A stretch of DNA of 64,000 nucleotides, taken from the NCBI RefSeq assembly GCF_018614205.1, contig NZ_JAGGOS010000048.1, positions 31,319-95,318 of the forward strand, read 5' to 3'. This DNA is from Streptomyces sp. ISL-36 (GTDB taxonomy: Bacteria; Actinomycetota; Actinomycetes; Streptomycetales; Streptomycetaceae). Positions 17,467 to 24,886 of the stretch are shown here, piece by piece; within the stretch, counting starts at the first letter, position 1, and each line of letters opens with the position of its first letter. The notes below the pieces were generated by a model. That model saw nothing but the letters and a program-made list of their open reading frames with translations, was not told where the DNA came from and made no database searches. The position numbers were made by a program, and so were the translations under genes.

Positions 17467-19158
17467 TCAGAGGCGGACGGACTGCCGGTGGCGGAAGACG
17501 TCCCTCGGGTCCCAGTCGCGCTTGATCCGCTGGAGGCGGGCGTAGTTGCCCTTCCAGTACAGGTCGTGCCACGACACCGCGGAGGCGTTGAAGGCCGGGT
17601 CGGACAGGTCGCCGTCGGGGTAGTTGATGTAGCAGCCGTCGGTGACACCGTTGGGCACCGGGACGCCGCCGGTGTCGGCGTAGACGTCGCGGAAGGCGTT
17701 GCGCACCCAGGCGATGTTCTTCGCGTCGTCCTTGGTGTCGTACCAGAGGCTCTCGAAGTTGGTCTTCATGATCGCGTCGCGCTGGGCGACCGCGGTGGCC
17801 GTCGGCGAGACGGACGCGATCCGGCCGCCCGACGCGGAGAGGACGATCCCGGTGAGGGCACTCGGCCCGTCGGTGCTCGTGAGGTTCCGGTACATGGCGT
17901 CGATCTGCCGCTGGGGCGTCGCCGTGCGCAGGTGGGACGACTTGTGGATGCTGCGGGTGGTCGGGTCCAGCTGGGTGGGGGAGATGGCCCCGATGTAGCG
18001 CGTGCCCCGCAGCCACGGCAGCAGCCTCGTCGTGGTGTACGCGGAGTCGACCACGCCCGACGAGCGTCGGGTCGTGGAGCTCAGGCCCAGCGCCTGGTCC
18101 ATGCCGGCGAGGAAGTCCGACAGCACGGTCGCGGCGTCGGGAAGGGAGGCGTCCAACTGCACGACAGCGCCCAGTGATCCGCTGTCGCGGTGGTTGAGCA
18201 GCAGCCACGAGTAGAGCGAACCGGCCGTGGTCCCGGCAGTGTTGTTACGCTCCAGCCACTGGCCCCAGTAGGTGACCAGGCGGCTGAAACCGTCCAGGGT
18301 GACCTTCTCCCAGGGCCAGTTGGCCAGGGTCAGGAAGATCTGCGACGGCGCCTTGGGCAGCAGCGTCTCCGGACCCCCGGTGGCGCCAGGGGTACGGAAC
18401 CAGAACCTGGTGACGATGCCGAAGCTGCCGCCGCCACCGCCGGTGTGCGCCCAGAACAGGTCCCGTAGACGGGCGTCGGCGGAGTCCCGCGCGGCGATCA
18501 CACTGCGGACCGAGCCGTCCGCGGCGACGACCACGACCTCCACGGCGTGCAGGTGGTCGACGGTCAGACCGTACTGGCGGGAGAGGTTGCCGAAGCCGCC
18601 GCCGGTGATGTGGCCGCCGACACCGACGCTGTGGCATATGCCGCCGGGTATGGTCACGCCCCAGCCCTCGTAGAGCGCCTCGTACACGTCCAGCAGGGTG
18701 GCGCCACCGCCGACGCAGAAGGCGTTCATCGACGTGTCGAAGGTGACCTGGTTCATCAGCGACAACTTGATGTTGATCTTGACGTCGGCGTTGAACACGA
18801 AGTCCTCGAAGCAGTGCCCGCCGCTGCACACGGAGAGCCGCTTGCCGGCGGCGACGGCCTCGCGCACCGCCGTGACGACCTCAGCCGTCGTCCTCGGCAG
18901 CACGATCTTGTCCGGGCGGGCCTGCCAGCGCTGGTTCATGCCCGAGGTGAGATCGGGGTACCGGGGGTCCGCCGGAGCCACCGTGACACCGGCCGTCTGT
19001 GCGCCGATCGCGTCCGTCGCCTCGGCGAGCCGGCCGGCGCCGGCGCCGGTGTCGGCAGCGCGCGCGCCGGGGGCCTGCACCAGTCCGCCGACGGCGGTGG
19101 CGAGAGCGATTCCCGACCCTGCACCCACGAACCGGCGGCGCTTTATTTCATTCGTCAT
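17467..19158 (-). CDS. BBE-like FAD-linked oxidase with twin-arginine signal
   Basis: A 563-residue flavoprotein. The N-terminus has a TAT-like signal (KRRRFVGAG, hydrophobic core, cleavage near APGARA at 34). The FAD_binding_4 domain carries SGGHCFEDFV with His115, and GICHSVGVGGHITGGGFG with Cys175; these are the two residues that hold FAD bicovalently in berberine-bridge-type oxidases. The BBE C-terminal block reads YARLQRIKRDWDPRDVF. Such enzymes oxidise alcohols or form ring double bonds using O2. The start at 19158 has AGGAAA upstream and leaves out an unrelated 48-residue extension. It heads the twelve-gene operon. An exported oxidase would act on the product outside the membrane. Confidence 0.9.
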   Translation of the reverse strand: MTNEIKRRRFVGAGSGIALATAVGGLVQAPGARAADTGAGAGRLAEATDAIGAQTAGVTVAPADPRYPDLTSGMNQRWQARPDKIVLPRTTAEVVTAVREAVAAGKRLSVCSGGHCFEDFVFNADVKINIKLSLMNQVTFDTSMNAFCVGGGATLLDVYEALYEGWGVTIPGGICHSVGVGGHITGGGFGNLSRQYGLTVDHLHAVEVVVVAADGSVRSVIAARDSADARLRDLFWAHTGGGGGSFGIVTRFWFRTPGATGGPETLLPKAPSQIFLTLANWPWEKVTLDGFSRLVTYWGQWLERNNTAGTTAGSLYSWLLLNHRDSGSLGAVVQLDASLPDAATVLSDFLAGMDQALGLSSTTRRSSGVVDSAYTTTRLLPWLRGTRYIGAISPTQLDPTTRSIHKSSHLRTATPQRQIDAMYRNLTSTDGPSALTGIVLSASGGRIASVSPTATAVAQRDAIMKTNFESLWYDTKDDAKNIAWVRNAFRDVYADTGGVPVPNGVTDGCYINYPDGDLSDPAFNASAVSWHDLYWKGNYARLQRIKRDWDPRDVFRHRQSVRL

Positions 19159-19305
19159 CTTCGTCGTTTCCTGGTCTTCGAGTTCATTGGAAAGAAGTCC
19201 AGCCCATGAATGCAGAAACGGGGGCGCATCGAAGGCGGTTCTGCTCGGCTGAGTTCGCCGCGATGAATGCCATCTCAGCAGGAGGGAGCGCGCCGGCACC
19301 AACCT

Positions 19306-19321
19306 CCGAAGTCAACTTCGG
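19306..19321. promoter_or_regulatory. Inverted repeat in the divergent promoter region
   Basis: CCGAAGT-CA-ACTTCGG has perfect 7-bp arms. It lies in the 293-bp gap between the oxidase gene (leftward operon) and the VOC gene (rightward operon), where a shared operator would control both arms of the cluster. A second inverted repeat at 19386-19405 (GCCCGGGCG, 2-nt spacer) is in the leader of the VOC gene. Neither has been tied to a regulator. Confidence 0.45.
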
Positions 19322-19451
19322 CATGTCGGCGCACTTTGGGAACTACGCCTTGATCGGACGGCCGCGGGACCGCATCGTCGGGCCTGCCCGGGCGTCCGCC
19401 CGGGCGACGGCAGGGCCCCGCCGGAGGCGGGAACCCCCGGCGGACGGAGTG

Positions 19452-19988
19452 ATGTTGAGCGGAATCCCTGGAGCACGCGCGGTGCACCACATCGCCTACA
19501 CCGTGCCCGACCTCGACCAGGCCGTGGAGTTCTTCACCCAGGTCATCGGCGCCGAACTGGCCTACCGGCTCGGCCCGGTGGAGGACCCCGAGGGCACCTG
19601 GATGACCGAGAAGCTGGCCGTGCACCCCCGCGCCTCGGCACAGATCGCCATGCTGCGCCTCGGCCCGGTGACCAACCTCGAACTCTTCGAGTACACCTCG
19701 CCCGACCAGGACCGCACCCGGCCGCGCAACAGCGACTGGGGCGGGCACCACTTCGCCATCTACGTGGAGGACGTCGACAAGGCCACCGCGTACCTGCGCG
19801 AGCAGCCCGGCGTGACCATCCTCGGGGAGCCGGAGACCATCGAGGACGGGCCGATCGCCGGAGATCGCTGGGTGTACTTCATGACTCCGTGGGGCCTTTC
19901 CATGGAGCTCATCAACATGCCGGCCGGCATGCCGTTCGAGCAGACCACCGACACCCGTCTTTTCCTCCCCGAAGGTGAATGGAAGTAA
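19452..19988 (+). CDS. VOC-superfamily protein, possible cyclitol epimerase
   Basis: A 178-residue vicinal-oxygen-chelate protein with two beta-alpha-beta-beta-beta modules. The four metal ligands are readable: His in VHHIAYTVPDL, Glu in NLELFEYT, His in GGHHFAIYVEDVD, and Glu in LSMELINMP. VOC proteins of cetoniacytone- and validamycin-type clusters are known to epimerise 2-epi-5-epi-valiolone, so this is a candidate epimerase for the cyclase product. Glyoxalase or dioxygenase roles are not excluded. The ATG at 19452 follows GGACGGAG; a GTG just before it is an alternative. Its stop overlaps the next start (TAATG). Confidence 0.8.
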   Translation: MLSGIPGARAVHHIAYTVPDLDQAVEFFTQVIGAELAYRLGPVEDPEGTWMTEKLAVHPRASAQIAMLRLGPVTNLELFEYTSPDQDRTRPRNSDWGGHHFAIYVEDVDKATAYLREQPGVTILGEPETIEDGPIAGDRWVYFMTPWGLSMELINMPAGMPFEQTTDTRLFLPEGEWK

Positions 19989-20440
19989 TGCAGGAGACGA
20001 ATGCAACGGTCGACGAGACCGTCAACAGCAATGCCTTCAACCGAGGCGTCATCGAGGAATTCCGGGCCAACGGCGGCCGGGTGAAGGACTTCGGCTCCAT
20101 CCCCCTCCTGCTGCTCAGCACCACGGGGCGGGTCAGCGGTCTGACCCGTACCACTCCCCTCGTCCACCTGGCCCGGGACGGCCGCTACATCGTCTTCGCC
20201 GCGAACGGCGGAGCACGCGTGGCACCCGGCTGGTACCGCAACCTCATGGCAGCCGGGGAGGGCGTGGTGGAGGTCGGCTCGCAGCGCCTGACCGTGACGC
20301 CCGAGCCGGTACCGGCGGAGGAGCACGAGGAGCTGTGGCGACTGCAGACGGCGCAGGACCCGAACTTCGCCACGTTCCGGTCCAAGACGGACCGGACCAT
20401 CCCCGTCGTCGCCCTGGTCCCCGTCGGCGACGCCGGCTGA
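19988..20440 (+). CDS. Deazaflavin (F420)-dependent oxidoreductase, Ddn family
   Basis: A 150-residue split-barrel protein. Family blocks: FNRGVIEEFRANGGRVKDFG, LLLLSTTGRVSGLTRTTPL, YIVFAANGGARVAPGWYRNL and VEVGSQRLTV. Ddn-type proteins use reduced F420 to reduce enones, quinones or nitro groups. The start ATG 19988 overlaps the VOC stop by one base in TAATG; an ATG at 19979 is also in frame. In this cluster it could reduce, or in reverse form, a ring enone of the cyclitol. Substrate unknown. Confidence 0.85.
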   Translation: MQETNATVDETVNSNAFNRGVIEEFRANGGRVKDFGSIPLLLLSTTGRVSGLTRTTPLVHLARDGRYIVFAANGGARVAPGWYRNLMAAGEGVVEVGSQRLTVTPEPVPAEEHEELWRLQTAQDPNFATFRSKTDRTIPVVALVPVGDAG

Positions 20441-20568
20441 CCCGGCTGACCCTGGCTGATCCGTCCGGGCCCCGGCTGACCCGGCTGACCCTGGCTGATC
20501 CGTCCGGGCCCCGACTGACCCGGCTGATCCGGCCAGGCCCCGGCTGACTTGGCTGATCCGGCCGGGCC
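20433..20568. repeat. Intergenic tandem repeat, 39-nt then 29-nt units
   Basis: Two identical 39-nt units (20433-20471, 20472-20510) built from CCGGCTGAC and CTGGCTGATCCG words are followed by two related 29-nt units. The array starts over the stop codon of the Ddn-type gene and fills the gap before the acyl-CoA ligase. No gene or spacer structure is seen in it. Confidence 0.9.
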
Positions 20569-20611
20569 CCGGCCGGGCTGTCGGCCGGGGCCGACCTTGA
20601 AGGAGCAACGC

Positions 20612-22297
20612 ATGACCACGACCGACCCCACCGAGGAGTTCCGGGCCGCACGGGACTTCCTGCTCACCCACCGCGAGGACTACGACACGGCCTACGCGGG
20701 CTTCCGCTGGCCCCGCCCGGAACGGTTCAACTGGGCCCTGGACTGGTTCGACGCGATCGCCCGCGACAACGATCGCACCGCACTGCGGATCGCGGAGGAG
20801 GACGGCACCCACAGCCAGTACTCCTTCGCGGAGCTCGCCCACCGCTCGGACCAGGTCGCGAACTGGCTCCGCGCCCAGGGCGTCCGGGCGGGCGACCGCG
20901 TCCTGGTCATGCTGGGCAACCAGAAGGAGCTGTGGGAGACGGCGCTCGCCGCGATGAAGCTGCGCGCCGTGCTCGTCCCCGCGACCCCGCTGCTCAACAC
21001 GGTCGAGCTGGCGGACCGCGTCGACCGAGGCGCGGTCCGCCACGTCGTCGCCCGGGCGGAGGACCACACCAGGTTCGCCTCGGTGCCCGGCGCCTTCACC
21101 CGTATCGCGGTCGGCCGGCCGGCACAGGACCCGCCCCCCGGCTGGCTGGACTACGAGGAGTCACTGACGGCGCGGGCGGACTACGTGCCCGACGGCCCGA
21201 CCCTCGCCGACGACCCGCTCCTGCTCTACTTCACCTCCGGCACGACATCCCGGCCGAAACTCGTCCAGCACACCCACGTCTCGTACCCGGTGGGACACCT
21301 GTCCACCATGTACTGGATCGGGCTCCGCCCCGGCGACGTCCACCTCAACATCTCGTCGCCCGGCTGGGCCAAGCACGCCTGGTCCAACCTCTTCGCCCCG
21401 TGGAACGCGGAGGCCACCGTCTTCGTGCACAACTACACGCGCTTCGACGCGGGCCGTCTGATGACGGAGATGGACCGCGCGGGCGTCACGACGTTCTGCG
21501 CGCCGCCGACCGTGTGGCGCATGCTCATCCAGGCCGATCTGGGCCAGCTGCGCACGCCGCCGCGGGAGGCGGTGGCGGCCGGCGAGCCGCTCAACCCCGA
21601 GGTCATCGACGCGGTACGACGGTCCTGGGGTGTGACCGTGCGCGACGGCTTCGGGCAGACCGAGACGACGGTCCAGATCGCGAACACCCCAGGTTCGGAG
21701 GTCACTCCCGGCTCGATGGGCCGGCCGAGCCCCGGCTTCACGATCGCCCTGCTCGACCCCGCCACGGGCCGCCCGGGCGACGAGGGCGAGATCAGCGTGG
21801 ACCTGTCCGCCGCCCCCGTGGGGGTGATGGCGGGCTACGAGGGCGACCCGGCCCGCACGGCCGAGGCGATGGCGGACGGCTACTACCGTACGGGCGACCT
21901 CGCGGTACGCGGCCCCGACGGACGGCTCACCTACATCGGCCGCAGGGACGACGTGTTCAAGTCGTCCGACTACAAGATCTCCCCGTTCGAGCTGGAGAGC
22001 GCCCTGCTGTCGCACGAGGCGGTGGCGGAGGCCGGGGTGGTGCCCGCGCCGGACGCCCTGCGCCTGTCGGTGCCCAAGGCGTACGTCGTCCTGGCGGAGG
22101 GCTGGGAGCCGACCAGGGACACGGCGAAGCTCCTCTTCGCCCACTCCCGGGCGGAACTTCCCCCGTACAAGAGGGTGCGCCGCATCGAGTTCGCCGAGCT
22201 GCCCAAGACGATCTCGGGGAAGATCCGGCGGGTGGAGCTGCGGGCGGCGGCGGAGCGGGGTGACGGCGCCGAGTACCGCGAAGAGGACTGCGTCTGA
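20612..22297 (+). CDS. Acyl-CoA ligase (AMP-forming, medium-chain/ACSM-like)
   Basis: A 561-residue adenylating enzyme. Core motifs: YFTSGTTSRPKLVQHTH (P-loop A3), DGFGQTETT (A5), YYRTGDLAVRGPDGRL (A7), YIGRRDDVFKSSDYKI (A8), and the C-terminal catalytic Lys in KTISGKIRR (A10). The SSPGWAKHAWSNLFAPW block is typical of acetyl/medium-chain acyl-CoA synthetases. The ATG at 20612 has AAGGAG 6 nt upstream. It would activate a short, branched or aromatic acid as acyl-AMP and then acyl-CoA. With the VOC and Ddn genes it forms the rightward arm of the cluster and may supply an acyl group for decorating the cyclitol. Confidence 0.9.
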   Translation: MTTTDPTEEFRAARDFLLTHREDYDTAYAGFRWPRPERFNWALDWFDAIARDNDRTALRIAEEDGTHSQYSFAELAHRSDQVANWLRAQGVRAGDRVLVMLGNQKELWETALAAMKLRAVLVPATPLLNTVELADRVDRGAVRHVVARAEDHTRFASVPGAFTRIAVGRPAQDPPPGWLDYEESLTARADYVPDGPTLADDPLLLYFTSGTTSRPKLVQHTHVSYPVGHLSTMYWIGLRPGDVHLNISSPGWAKHAWSNLFAPWNAEATVFVHNYTRFDAGRLMTEMDRAGVTTFCAPPTVWRMLIQADLGQLRTPPREAVAAGEPLNPEVIDAVRRSWGVTVRDGFGQTETTVQIANTPGSEVTPGSMGRPSPGFTIALLDPATGRPGDEGEISVDLSAAPVGVMAGYEGDPARTAEAMADGYYRTGDLAVRGPDGRLTYIGRRDDVFKSSDYKISPFELESALLSHEAVAEAGVVPAPDALRLSVPKAYVVLAEGWEPTRDTAKLLFAHSRAELPPYKRVRRIEFAELPKTISGKIRRVELRAAAERGDGAEYREEDCV

Positions 22298-22303
22298 GCT
22301 TCC

Positions 22304-22357
22304 GTCGGTGCGGGGTCGGGTCCATGTCGTACGACGTGGGACCGGCCCCGCACCGAC
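22304..22357. terminator. Long imperfect palindrome after the acyl-CoA ligase
   Basis: Arms of 27 nt (22304-22330 and 22331-22357) meet without a spacer at TCGT/ACGA and match at all but about four positions. It starts 7 bases after the ligase stop, so it could act as a terminator hairpin in RNA or as a cruciform/protein site in DNA. Confidence 0.6.
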
Positions 22358-22450
22358 GTATGCCGGGCCGTATGCTCCGGCCCTCCCGCCCCGGGTCCTC
22401 GGGCTCTCCGGCCAGGAGCGGGACGGGGGGACGGCGGCGTGGGTACGGGC

Positions 22451-22485
22451 CTCCCCAGGCCCTGCGGGACACAGGGCCTGGGGAG
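22451..22485. terminator. Bidirectional terminator, 14-bp perfect stem
   Basis: CTCCCCAGGCCCTG (22451-22464) and its exact complement (22472-22485) enclose a 7-nt loop. It stands between the convergent ligase and MFS genes. Confidence 0.8.
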
Positions 22486-22503
22486 CAGGCAGATGCAGGG
22501 GCC

Positions 22504-23838
22504 CTACGGGGCGGCCGGGGCGGAGACGCCGTCCGTCTGCCGCGCCGACTCCCCCACCGACTTCCCCGCGGATGGGCGTGGGGACCGGCAGAACCAGGTC
22601 AGGGGCAGCGTCGCCACGCAGATCGCGGCCGCGGCGAGCGGCAGCACGGCGAACCCGTACGCTCCCGTGATCCCGCCCGCGACAGCCGCTCCGGCCGCGA
22701 TACCGGCGTTCCCCGCCGAGGCGCCGAGCGTCGCCGCGAGGTCGCCGCCGGGCCCGGCGCGGCGGATCGTCCGGAGCTGGAGGGCGGGCGCGAGGCCGAA
22801 GCCGGCGAGGCCCCAGACCGCGACGCACACGGCCACGGCCACGGGCCGCTCGCCGAGCAGGAAGAGCGTCGTGAGAACCAGCGCGAGCACCGCGGTCGCC
22901 GCGATCACGGTGGTGCCGGCGGCCCGGTCGGCGAGGTAGCCCCCGAGCGCGGTACCGGCGGAACCGGCCGCTCCGAACACCAGCAGGTACAGGCCGACGG
23001 CACCGCCCTGGACTCCGACGACCTCCTGGAGGTACCCGCTCAGTTGGGTGAAGGCGGTGAACTGGCCGCAGAAGAGCAGGACGGCGATCGCAAGCAGCGT
23101 CAGCACCGGCGCCTTGGCGACATGCTGGAACTGGGCGCGCAGCGCCTGCTGTCCGCCGGTGGCGGACGGTGGCACCGCCGCCCATGTCAGCACCAGAGCC
23201 GCGCACGCGAGAGCGGCGATCCCGGCGAAGGCGTACTGCCACGGCAGGACCTGGCCGGCGAAGGTGGCCAGCGGCACGCCCAGCAGATTGGCCGCGGCTA
23301 TCCCACCGAACACGACGGCGACGGCCCGGCCCTTGCGCTCCGCCGGGACCAGGGCGGCAGCCGCCGCGGAGGCGGCGCCGACGAACAGTCCGTGGACGGC
23401 GCCCGCGAGCACGCGTACCACGACGACGACCGTGAAGTCCGCCCAGAGAGCCGCAACGACGTTGGCCAGGGCGTAGACGCCGAGGGCGGCGGCCAGCAGG
23501 AGCCTGCGGGGCAGCCGGAGCGTCAGGGCGGTCAGGAGCGGCCCGCCCAGACACACGCCGAGCGCGTACGCGGTGACCAGCAGGCCTGCGGTGGCGGCGC
23601 TGACGTGCAGGCTCTCGGCCATCCGGTCGAGGACGCCGATCACGGCGAACTCGGCGGTTCCGACCACGAACGCGCTCAGACCGAGGACGGCGAGGGCGCG
23701 CGTGCTCCGCGCCCTCGCCACCGGCACGGCCGGTGCCGCGCCCGCCCGTTCCGCACACTCGGTTCCGGTACCGATTCCAGTACCGGTTCCGTCTCCGGCT
23801 CCTGTTCTGGCTCCTGTTCCCGTTGCGGTTCCGTGCAT
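22504..23838 (-). CDS. MFS exporter, DHA1 (Cml/chloramphenicol-type)
   Basis: A 444-residue transporter with 12 predicted helices. Helix 1 reads VVGTAEFAVIGVLDRMAESL, the hallmark of the DHA1 arabinose-efflux/chloramphenicol-resistance group; the A-motif loop is replaced by LTLRLPRR. The N-terminal 45 residues are a Gly-Thr repeat. The start has GGAGGAG. It is last in the leftward series receptor, HAD-like, SDR, MFS. It is a reasonable candidate exporter for the cluster product or a self-resistance gene. Confidence 0.88.
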   Translation of the reverse strand: MHGTATGTGARTGAGDGTGTGIGTGTECAERAGAAPAVPVARARSTRALAVLGLSAFVVGTAEFAVIGVLDRMAESLHVSAATAGLLVTAYALGVCLGGPLLTALTLRLPRRLLLAAALGVYALANVVAALWADFTVVVVVRVLAGAVHGLFVGAASAAAAALVPAERKGRAVAVVFGGIAAANLLGVPLATFAGQVLPWQYAFAGIAALACAALVLTWAAVPPSATGGQQALRAQFQHVAKAPVLTLLAIAVLLFCGQFTAFTQLSGYLQEVVGVQGGAVGLYLLVFGAAGSAGTALGGYLADRAAGTTVIAATAVLALVLTTLFLLGERPVAVAVCVAVWGLAGFGLAPALQLRTIRRAGPGGDLAATLGASAGNAGIAAGAAVAGGITGAYGFAVLPLAAAAICVATLPLTWFCRSPRPSAGKSVGESARQTDGVSAPAAP

Positions 23839-24017
23839 CGTGACTCCTCCGCGTTCCCGTGCCGTCCGTAACGGCGTCTCTGCCGGTCAGCACACCAGCG
23901 CCGGGGCCGGCTGTCGCCGCCGACTGGCTCAAGTCGCCCCGGCTTCGCGGCGTTCGAGAACACTCGGCGCGTCCGGGACGCGGAAGAGGGACGCGGAAGA
24001 GGGAGGTGGAAGACCGC

Positions 24018-24788
24018 TCAGATCGCGGTGGCCCCACCGTCGACCGGCATCGCGGCGCCGGTCACGTACGAGGCGCGGTCGCTGCACAGCCACAGCGCCG
24101 CCTCGGCCACTTCGGATGGCGAAGCCATGCGCTTCTGTACGGAGGCGTCCGAGAACCGCTGCTCGAGCTCGGCGTGCTGCCCCAGCACCTCCTCCATCAT
24201 CTCGGTGCGGGTGGCACCGACGACGAGGGCGTTGACCCGAATGCCCGCGGCGCCGTAGTCGGCCGCCGCGGCCCGGGTCATGCCGAGGACGGCGTGCTTG
24301 GCCGCCACGTACGCGGCGCTGGCCCCCGTGGCACGGGTGGCGGCGACGCTGGCCGTGTTGACGATCGACCCGCCGGAGCTCTGGCCCAGCATCACGGGTA
24401 TCTGGTGGCGCATGCAGTTCCACACGCCCACGACGTTCACGTCCATGGTCTGCCGGAAGACGTCGTCGTCGATCTCGTGCAGCAGCGCGCCCGCCGTGGC
24501 GTAACCGGCGTTGTTGAAGGCGTGGTCGAGCCGCCCGTAGGTCTCCACGGCGGCTTCGACGGCTTCGCGCATCCGGTCGGAGTCGGCGACGTCGCCCTCG
24601 ACGGCGAGGGCGCGTCCCCCGGATTCGTTGATCTTCCCCGCCAGCGCGCGCAGCCGCTCGCCGCGCCGCGCGACGAGGACGACGGCCGCGCCTTCGTCGG
24701 CGAATGCATGGGCGGCTGCCTCACCGATGCCGCTGGATGCTCCGGTGATCAAGGCCACTCGGCCGGTCATCGGACGCTGGTTGCTCAT
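24018..24788 (-). CDS. Short-chain dehydrogenase/reductase
   Basis: A 256-residue classical SDR: TGASSGIG cofactor loop (15-22), NNAG (92-95), catalytic Ser147, Tyr160 and Lys164 (YVAAK), and the C-terminal YVTGAAMPVDGG. The DE-x4-V pattern after strand 2 with Arg residues suggests NADP(H). Good GAGGAA before ATG 24788. Next to an AfsA-like gene and an ScbR-like receptor, an SDR may reduce the side-chain keto group of a gamma-butyrolactone, as BarS1 does in virginiae butanolide synthesis. A role in the cyclitol pathway is the alternative. Confidence 0.88.
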   Translation of the reverse strand: MSNQRPMTGRVALITGASSGIGEAAAHAFADEGAAVVLVARRGERLRALAGKINESGGRALAVEGDVADSDRMREAVEAAVETYGRLDHAFNNAGYATAGALLHEIDDDVFRQTMDVNVVGVWNCMRHQIPVMLGQSSGGSIVNTASVAATRATGASAAYVAAKHAVLGMTRAAAADYGAAGIRVNALVVGATRTEMMEEVLGQHAELEQRFSDASVQKRMASPSEVAEAALWLCSDRASYVTGAAMPVDGGATAI

Positions 24789-24811
24789 GTCGTTCCTCGC
24801 AAGCTCGTATT

Positions 24812-24886
24812 GGTCAGGTACGGGTCTCGGTCAGGTACGGGTCTCGGTCAGGTACGTGTCTCGGTCAGGTACGGGTCTCGGTCAGG
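24812..24886. repeat. 17-nt tandem repeat between SDR and HAD-like genes
   Basis: Four nearly identical copies of GGTCAGGTACGGGTCTC plus a partial fifth, the last overlapping the stop codon of the HAD-like gene. It separates two genes read in the same direction. No promoter or hairpin is evident. Confidence 0.92.

Noticed and set aside
21161..24037. A 958-residue minus-strand open frame
   Set aside because: It runs antisense to the acyl-CoA ligase and out of frame through the MFS gene; composition is Arg/Gly/Pro-rich shadow sequence.
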